18,290 nucleotides of DNA from an uncultured Collinsella sp. GTDB lineage: Bacteria > Actinomycetota > Coriobacteriia > Coriobacteriales > Coriobacteriaceae. A model generated the notes under the pieces. That model was not told where the DNA came from. It made no database searches and saw only the letters and a program-made list of their open reading frames with translations. The position numbers were made by a program, and so were the translations under genes. Location: NCBI GenBank assembly GCA_937950415.1, contig CALFDL010000078.1, positions 1-18,290 on the forward strand, in the 5' to 3' direction. Below, in pieces: positions 12,981-18,290 of the stretch (position 1 is its first letter; the number at the start of each line of letters is the position of its first letter).

Positions 12981-15154
12981 CCTCCGCTGACCTCCTTAAA
13001 GATATGTCGATAACGCATGGCGACCGCGTCGCGCAAGGGACGCGTCGCCACAGAGTCAAGGTTGCAAGCATACCGCAAGAGCTCGACCGCGTCCAAATGG
13101 GCCCATTCGATAAGGTCCTCATCGGCGTCCAGGTCCACAAAGCGCAAGGTCACGCCGCCGTGCTGACGGTAACCCAGGATTTCACCCTCGTGACGCAGGC
13201 GCAGGTCCATCTGGGCGAGCGTAAAACCATCCGAAGTTTTTTCGAGCGATTGCAGGCGATCTTGTGCTGCCGACGCGCCGCCGTTGCCCTTGGAGTGCGT
13301 CATGACCAGGCACGTGCCCGACACGCTGCCACGGCCCACACGACCGCGCAGCTGGTGCAGGGCCGCCAAGCCAAAGCGCTCACCGTTCTCGATGACCATG
13401 ACGGTGGCGTTGGGCACGTCGACGCCCACCTCGACCACCGTAGTCGAGACGAGCACGTCAATCTCGCCACGCTTGAAGGCATCGATAACCTGGTCCTTCT
13501 CCCCCGCTGGCATGCGGCCGTGGAGGCGCGCGATGGCAAGACCCGGCAACGCCAGACGCAGGCGATCGAGCTCGGTCGCCGTATCGTGCAGCGGCACGGG
13601 GACCGTCACGCGGCCCTCGTCGTCGCGGGCGATACCGGGCACGTCTTCCAGCTCATCGGCCGAGTCACTCGGCTCCACGAGCGGGCAAATCACGTAGGCC
13701 TGCTGACCCTTTTCATGCGCCTCGCGGATGGCGCCATAGGCGAGGTCACGGCTCGACTCGGTGAGCACGCGTGTCGACACGCCAGCGCCAGGGACGGGCC
13801 GATGGCGGATGATGCTCGTGTCCAGATCGCCGTAGACCGAAAGCGCCAGCGTACGCGGGATGGGCGTCGCCGTCATAACGAGCAGATCGGCACCCGGGCC
13901 CTTGGCGCGCAAGGCATTGCGCTGGCCCACACCAAAGCGGTGCTGCTCGTCGATGACCACGAGCGACAGATGCTTGAACGCAACGTCATCCGAAAGCACC
14001 GCATGGGTGCCAAAGAGCACGTCAAGCTCGCCCGATTCCAGCTGGGCATGGATGCGCTCGCGCTCTGCGGCCGGCGTGGCGCCCGTCAGGAGCGCCCAGG
14101 ACATGCTGGCCTGCGAGAGTAGAGGGCCGGTCTTATCGGCATATTGGCGCGCCAGCACGCCCGTGGGCGCCATAACGCAGGCCTGGGTACCGCTATCGGC
14201 AGCCACAGCCAGCGCGCAGGCAGCAACGGCGGTCTTGCCGGTACCGACATCGCCCAGCAGCAGCCGGTTCATCACTCGCCCGCCATCGCACATATCATGC
14301 AGGATGTCTTGGAATGCGGCCTCCTGCTCGTCGCTCAGCGAAAACGGAAGGGCCTGTTTAAGTGCGCCCAGATGCTCGCCCGCGGTGTGGGCATAGGGCA
14401 CCACATCGACCAGGCCGCCGTCGTTGCGCAGACGCAGCGCCAGCTGCAGGTAGAGGCACTCCTCGTAGGCAAGCCGTGCGCGCGCGATATCGCGCTCTGC
14501 CATGCTCGAGGGAAAGTGGATCGAACGCAACGCGCGGGCATTGCTCATGAGCTTCCGCTTTGCGCGCAGCGGCGCGGGAATCGGATCGAACGGATTGCCG
14601 ACGACCTCGAGCGCGCCGCTTACGATGCGGCGCATCCACGCCTGGCTCACGCCATCACTCACGTAATGGACCGGCAGGATGGTGCCTGCGGCACGCCCAT
14701 CCTCGAGCTTTTCAAAGTGCGGCGAGGACATCTGCTTAAAGCCGTAGGCAAACTCGACCTTGCCCATCACGGCCAGGCGGTCGCCCTGCTTAAGCTGCTG
14801 GGCAATCCAGGGCTGGCGGAAAAAGGCGACCTGCAGCACGCCCGTCTCGTCAACGAGTGAGACCTCGGTCACCTGCATGCGCGGACGCGGCTGCTTTTGG
14901 ACGATACGGTCGACCGTGGCGATGATGGTGCACACGGTACCGATGGGCGCCATCTCGATGGACCACGAACGGGTAAAGTCGAGGTATCGATGAGGAATAT
15001 GGAGAAGGAGGTCCCCCACCGTCCGAATTCCCAGACGGCGAAGGGCCTCCTCACGTTTACCCGAAACATATTTGAGTCGCGCGATATCCTCGTCGAGCGC
15101 ATTGCTCTGGGCAAAGCGCTCCGAGACGCGCGGCACGGAGCACAGCTCGGACAT
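12977..15154 (-). CDS. recG: ATP-dependent DNA helicase RecG
   Basis: Remodels stalled replication forks and branch-migrates Holliday junctions. The 725 residues hold an N-terminal OB-fold wedge domain (about 60-160), then helicase motifs: GDVGTGKTAVA (301-311), MAPTGVLARQ (328-337), DEQHRFGVGQR (402-412), MTATPIPRTLAL (427-438), and in the second lobe CPLVEPSD and LRGRVGRGSVSG. The ATG at 15154 is ten bases after the fakA-like stop; the ribosome site is weak, suggesting coupling. recG next to the fakA-like gene is the Firmicutes arrangement, and recG before rsmD-coaD is seen in actinobacteria. Confidence 0.97.
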   Translation of the reverse strand: MSELCSVPRVSERFAQSNALDEDIARLKYVSGKREEALRRLGIRTVGDLLLHIPHRYLDFTRSWSIEMAPIGTVCTIIATVDRIVQKQPRPRMQVTEVSLVDETGVLQVAFFRQPWIAQQLKQGDRLAVMGKVEFAYGFKQMSSPHFEKLEDGRAAGTILPVHYVSDGVSQAWMRRIVSGALEVVGNPFDPIPAPLRAKRKLMSNARALRSIHFPSSMAERDIARARLAYEECLYLQLALRLRNDGGLVDVVPYAHTAGEHLGALKQALPFSLSDEQEAAFQDILHDMCDGGRVMNRLLLGDVGTGKTAVAACALAVAADSGTQACVMAPTGVLARQYADKTGPLLSQASMSWALLTGATPAAERERIHAQLESGELDVLFGTHAVLSDDVAFKHLSLVVIDEQHRFGVGQRNALRAKGPGADLLVMTATPIPRTLALSVYGDLDTSIIRHRPVPGAGVSTRVLTESSRDLAYGAIREAHEKGQQAYVICPLVEPSDSADELEDVPGIARDDEGRVTVPVPLHDTATELDRLRLALPGLAIARLHGRMPAGEKDQVIDAFKRGEIDVLVSTTVVEVGVDVPNATVMVIENGERFGLAALHQLRGRVGRGSVSGTCLVMTHSKGNGGASAAQDRLQSLEKTSDGFTLAQMDLRLRHEGEILGYRQHGGVTLRFVDLDADEDLIEWAHLDAVELLRYACNLDSVATRPLRDAVAMRYRHIFKEVSGG

Positions 15155-15164
15155 GGGCAGTTGC

Positions 15165-16826
15165 CTACTCGATCGAGAAGATCACGGGATAGAGTGGCTG
15201 CTCGCCACGATGGGCGTCGATCTCCAGGTCGGGCTGAGCCTCCTCGATAGCGTCGACGATCTCCTGGAAGGCCTCATCGGACAGCTCCTCGCCGGCCAGA
15301 ATCGTCAGCGCGTCACCCTCCTCTTCCTCCTGCATGCGGTTGATGCAGTCGAGCGTGACCTGCTTCACGTCGGAGCCGACCACGTCGATGGAGCCGGCAA
15401 TGATACCCATGACGTCACCGGAGTGAATCGGCGAGCCGTCAGAGGCGCTGGAATCGCGCACGGCACGGGTGACCTCGCCATCGCGAACCTCACTGATGGC
15501 GTCGACCATGGCGGCGACGGCATCCTCAAGCTCGGAATCGGGCAGTACGGCGAACAGCGCGGAGAAGGCCTGGGGAACGGTCTTGGTGGGAACGACAGCG
15601 ACCTTCTTGTCGGTACAGGCTGAGGCAGCGGCCTCGGCGGCCATGCGGATGTTACCGTTGTTGGGCAGAATGATGACCGAGGTCGCGTTAACCTGGTCTA
15701 CCGCGCCCAGCAGGTCGGCGGTCGAGGGGTTCATGGTCTGGCCACCCGACACGATCACGTCGACGCCGAGGGACTTGAGGATGTCGGCCTCGCCGGAACC
15801 GGCGGCAACGGCGACAAACCCCAGCGCCTTGGCGGGCTCGGCCGCCTTTTCCTGATCCTCGTGGATCTTGGCGGTACGGTCGTGGGCCTCCATCTCCATG
15901 TTGTGGATAAAGACCTCATAGATCTGACCGAGCTGCAGCATGTGCTCGAGCACCAGGTTGGGGGTGTTGGAGTGCACATGAATCTTGTAGTCGGGATAGG
16001 CGCCCACGAGTAGCTCACAGTCGCCCATGGAACCCAGGAACTTAAGGCACTCGTCCTCGTCAAACGGGGCGTCAGCCTTAAAGAGGAACTCGTTGCAGTA
16101 GCGGAACTCCGAGCCCTCCCAATCGTCGTTGGCCTCGATCTCAACGCGACCAAGGGCCGCGTCGCGGGCAGAGCCAGCGGAATCAAACGTGGCGGAGAAA
16201 TCCTCGACAACGGTGCTGCGGCCAAGCGCGGCGGCAACAAAGTTCTCAAGGAAAATAGCAAAGCCGAAGGCGCCGGAGTCAACCACGCCGTTCTCCTTCA
16301 GAACGGGCAGCAGGTCGGGCGTGCGAGCGACGGACTGATATGCCTCGACGACGATGGCGTCGAGCGCATCCTCGGCCGAGAACTTCTTCTTCTCGCACTC
16401 GTCTGCCTTGGTCGAGACATCGCGCAGGACCGTGAGGATCGTGCCCTCGATGGGCTTGCGGACAGCCTGGAAGGCAACCTTGACGGCGCGACGGAAGGCG
16501 AAGGCGATGTTGGCAGCCGTAATAGGCTCATCGGCAGAGACGAGGCCCTCGGCCACGCCGCGCAGAATCTGCGACGTGATGACGCCGGAGTTACCGCGGG
16601 CGCCCATCAGGGAGCCGTGAGTGATGGCGCCGGCGATGGCTTCCATGTCGGCGTCGGCAGGAAGGGCGGAGAGCTCCTTGGTCACCGAGGCGAGCGTGAG
16701 CGACATGTTGGTGCCGGTATCGCCGTCTGGTACGGGGAAGACGTTGAGCTTGTTGATCTCCTCGGCCTTGTCGGAAACGGCAGCCGCAGCGATCGGAAAA
16801 CAGGTGCGAATGGTCTTTGCAATCAT
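15165..16826 (-). CDS. DAK/DhaL-domain fatty acid kinase (FakA/YloV-like)
   Basis: Related to FakA, which phosphorylates exogenous fatty acids held by a DegV/FakB binding protein to give acyl-phosphate, the same product as PlsX. The 553 residues have an N-terminal DhaL-type kinase domain with the Mg/ATP motif NVFPVPDGDTGTNM (28-41), Asp34 and Asp36 being the likely metal ligands, and GARGNSGVITSQILRG (75-90). A middle domain and a C-terminal FakB-binding-type domain follow (VSGGQTMNPSTADLL and ILPNNGNI). Start ATG at 16826; GGAG lies 12 bases upstream, rather far. asp23 precedes it, as in the yloU-yloV pair of Firmicutes. No degV/fakB gene is in the window, so the lipid role is by family only. 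Confidence 0.88.
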   Translation of the reverse strand: MIAKTIRTCFPIAAAAVSDKAEEINKLNVFPVPDGDTGTNMSLTLASVTKELSALPADADMEAIAGAITHGSLMGARGNSGVITSQILRGVAEGLVSADEPITAANIAFAFRRAVKVAFQAVRKPIEGTILTVLRDVSTKADECEKKKFSAEDALDAIVVEAYQSVARTPDLLPVLKENGVVDSGAFGFAIFLENFVAAALGRSTVVEDFSATFDSAGSARDAALGRVEIEANDDWEGSEFRYCNEFLFKADAPFDEDECLKFLGSMGDCELLVGAYPDYKIHVHSNTPNLVLEHMLQLGQIYEVFIHNMEMEAHDRTAKIHEDQEKAAEPAKALGFVAVAAGSGEADILKSLGVDVIVSGGQTMNPSTADLLGAVDQVNATSVIILPNNGNIRMAAEAAASACTDKKVAVVPTKTVPQAFSALFAVLPDSELEDAVAAMVDAISEVRDGEVTRAVRDSSASDGSPIHSGDVMGIIAGSIDVVGSDVKQVTLDCINRMQEEEEGDALTILAGEELSDEAFQEIVDAIEEAQPDLEIDAHRGEQPLYPVIFSIE

Positions 16827-16853
16827 GGGTATTTGAATCTCCGTTTTCGGATG

Positions 16854-17210
16854 CTAGTTCAGACGGCTCTTGAGCGCGTCGATATGGATGCCGATCTTAA
16901 GGCTGGCGGGATCGATCTGGGCGATCTCCTGCAGAGTGAAGGCAACGGAGCTCGAAAGATTGTGGCAGACGGATTTCATGTTGACGCCGTTCTCGAGCAC
17001 GACGTGAAGATCGACCGTAAGGCCGTCCTCGTCGGCGGAGACAAGCACGCCCTTGCGGAGGCGCTGACCGGCAAGCAGGCGCACGCTCTCGGCGCCCTGG
17101 AGCTGCTCAGCCATACCGACGACGCCATAGCACGTCATCGCGGCATAACCGGCAATATCGGCAATAACGTCGTTCGAGACGCTCAGGCTGCCGTTAATGG
17201 TCTCAGACAC
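16854..17210 (-). CDS. Asp23/Gls24 (DUF322) family envelope stress protein
   Basis: A 118-residue protein of the Asp23/YloU family, small cytoplasmic proteins linked to cell-envelope homeostasis in Gram-positive bacteria. Visible are the N-terminal SVSNDVIADIAGYAAMTCYGVVGM and the paired strands VDLHVVLENGVNM and the end PASLKIGIHIDALK. The start is GTG at 17210 because AAGGAG lies six bases upstream; the ATG at 17243 would place that ribosome site inside the gene. It is the first gene of the run that continues through fakA-like and recG. A TAGAAT box lies about 57 bases upstream. Confidence 0.9.
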   Translation of the reverse strand: MSETINGSLSVSNDVIADIAGYAAMTCYGVVGMAEQLQGAESVRLLAGQRLRKGVLVSADEDGLTVDLHVVLENGVNMKSVCHNLSSSVAFTLQEIAQIDPASLKIGIHIDALKSRLN

Positions 17211-17266
17211 AAGAATCTCCTTATCTGGTGCTCGCGGCACCATCTCGTGGGAGCAATCATTGCAAT

Positions 17267-17272
17267 ATTCTA
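17267..17272 (-). promoter_or_regulatory. Candidate -10 box for the asp23-fakA-recG run
   Basis: TAGAAT on the minus strand, upstream of the asp23 GTG start and downstream of the tRNA terminator. No good -35 box is seen. A promoter is expected here because the preceding transcript ends at 17369-17398. The remaining 17273-17368 stretch shows only short palindromes. Confidence 0.35.
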
Positions 17273-17368
17273 CAACGACCGCGCCATGTTGAGGTGGCGG
17301 GCCTCGGGATTACATCCTCGACACGAAATGTTGATACGGTAACGTTCGCGAACGGCGATCGCGTCATG

Positions 17369-17398
17369 AAAAAACCCGCCGCATAAGCGACGGGTTTT
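17369..17398 (-). terminator. Intrinsic terminator after the tRNA-Asn pair
   Basis: A stem of AAAACCCGTCGC with GCGGCGGGTTTT (one G-T pair) around a TTAT-type loop, followed on the minus strand by six T in a row. A strong intrinsic terminator six bases past the second tRNA. It may act on the plus strand too, where four T follow. Confidence 0.9.
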
Positions 17399-17404
17399 AC
17401 AACC

Positions 17405-17479
17405 TGGCTCCCCGGGTAGGACTCGAACCTACAACAGCGCGGTTAACAGCCGCGTGCTCTACCATTGAGCTACCGAGGA
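17405..17479 (-). tRNA. tRNA-Asn (GTT), copy 2
   Basis: Acceptor arm TCCTCGG pairs with CCGGGGA; D arm GCTC/GAGC; anticodon stem CGCGG/CCGCG holds loop CTGTTAA with anticodon GTT; T arm GTAGG-TTCGAGT-CCTAC. Discriminator G and encoded CCA end. Identical to the copy at 17514-17588. Confidence 0.97.
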
Positions 17480-17486
17480 ATTTAAA

Positions 17487-17504
17487 AGCCCAACGGAAAG
17501 GGCT
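17487..17504 (-). terminator. Short terminator-like hairpin between the two tRNA genes
   Basis: On the minus strand AGCCC and GGGCT form a five-bp stem with an eight-base loop, followed by TTTT. It lies in the 34-base spacer between identical tRNA-Asn copies. It is weak, so it may be a partial terminator or a processing signal. Confidence 0.4.
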
Positions 17505-17513
17505 GTAAAATTC

Positions 17514-17588
17514 TGGCTCCCCGGGTAGGACTCGAACCTACAACAGCGCGGTTAACAGCCGCGTGCTCTACCATTGAGCTACCGAGGA
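17514..17588 (-). tRNA. tRNA-Asn (GTT), copy 1
   Basis: Same 75 bases as the copy at 17405-17479, including the encoded CCA. It is the first to be transcribed, about 30 bases after a TATAAT box. All four arms pair correctly and the anticodon is GTT. Confidence 0.97.
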
Positions 17589-17618
17589 ATAGGCGCGTGC
17601 TCTCAAGCAACGAAGTTT

Positions 17619-17668
17619 ATTATACGGACGAATCAGCTTAGGGCAAGAACTTTTTTAAGAAATTTTCC
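17619..17668 (-). promoter_or_regulatory. Promoter of the tRNA-Asn pair with AT-rich upstream element
   Basis: On the minus strand a perfect TATAAT (17619-17624) is preceded after 16 bases by TTGCCC (17641-17646) and then by an A/T-rich tract (about 17647-17668) like the UP elements of stable RNA genes. It points into the tRNA pair. Confidence 0.75.
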
Positions 17669-17674
17669 GACCCA

Positions 17675-17726
17675 GTCATTGGGGACGTTCTTAAACGACT
17701 AGTCATTCAAGAACGTCCCCAACGAC
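17675..17726. repeat. REP-like palindromic element
   Basis: Two 18-bp arms (17675-17692 and 17709-17726) are complementary at 17 of 18 positions around a 16-base loop that itself holds the palindrome GACTAGTC (17697-17704). Each half is bounded by GTCATT and AACGAC. There is no T-run, so it is not an ordinary terminator. It resembles REP or small non-autonomous elements; copy number in the genome is not known from this window. Confidence 0.65.
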
Positions 17727-17736
17727 AACATGAAAG

Positions 17737-17764
17737 CGCCCTCAAGCGGATGTGCTTGAGGGCG
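17737..17764 (-). terminator. Hairpin after the sigma factor gene
   Basis: An 11-bp perfect stem (17737-17747 with 17754-17764) and a six-base loop, 16 bases past the sigma factor stop codon. The following minus-strand tract is only CTTTC, so termination may be incomplete. Confidence 0.6.
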
Positions 17765-17780
17765 ATTCTTGCTTGCGAGG

Positions 17781-18290
<510 letters not shown>

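Noticed and set aside
13004..14122. A 372-codon plus-strand frame opposite recG
   Set aside because: RecG helicase motifs are intact on the minus strand across the whole stretch; the mirror frame shows no family.
17343..17363. Short palindromes CGTTCGCGAACG and GCGATCGC after the tRNA terminator
   Set aside because: They are short, GC-rich and single; no second copy or promoter context supports a binding site.
17211..17404. Search for rpmB (L28), often beside asp23 in Firmicutes
   Set aside because: No frame of suitable length or L28-like sequence is present on either strand; the stretch holds a candidate promoter and the tRNA terminator only.

Overview
The window looks like a chromosomal housekeeping region from a moderately GC-rich, anaerobic-type actinobacterium, most likely of the class Coriobacteriia (Collinsella/Olsenella relatives). 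The reasons are the gene content and order, protein style (for example the Ffh, DivIVA-like and ThyA sequences) and the use of GTG and TTG starts. The assignment to class is an inference; genus cannot be settled from sequence reading alone. No rRNA, CRISPR array, insertion sequence or prophage gene was seen.

Layout. Almost everything reads leftward (- strand). From right to left, in the direction of transcription: the 3' part of the primary sigma factor gene (18290-17781) with its hairpin; a 52-bp REP-like palindromic element (17675-17726); a strong stable-RNA promoter driving two identical tRNA-Asn genes (17588-17405) and a terminator; then a long, tightly packed run asp23 - fakA-like kinase - recG - rsmD - coaD - DivIVA/SepIVA-like - yceD (DUF177) - rpmF. 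After a hairpin terminator come plsX - acpP - rnc - smc - ftsY - ffh, ending at a hairpin at 2267-2306. Beyond it lies the only rightward gene, a UPF0251 (DUF134)-NifX fusion (1446-2210), divergent from a leftward thyA-folA pair (1279 to the left edge).

How the genes work together. asp23, fakA-like, plsX and acpP concern fatty-acid activation, phospholipid synthesis and envelope homeostasis. ffh and ftsY are the two GTPases of the SRP targeting pathway. smc, recG and the DivIVA-like gene serve chromosome organisation, repair and division. rnc, rsmD, rpmF and yceD serve RNA processing and ribosome assembly. coaD makes coenzyme A, whose phosphopantetheine arm is what ACP carries. thyA and folA form the dTMP/folate cycle. 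The order blends the Firmicutes arrangement (yloU-yloV-recG-plsX-acpP-rnc-smc-ftsY-ffh) with the actinobacterial recG/rsmD/coaD and DivIVA-like/yceD blocks.

Most interesting parts. The rightward regulator/metal-binding fusion has two TGACATATGYCA palindromes 53 bp apart in front of it, a tail with three CxCH motifs, and a strong in-frame ribosome-binding site exactly at the domain boundary, which could give a second, shorter product. Secondary points are the REP-like element, a terminator hairpin placed directly before the plsX ribosome-binding site, a 20-bp perfect palindrome in the acpP leader, and active-site variants in FolA, RNase III and ACP.
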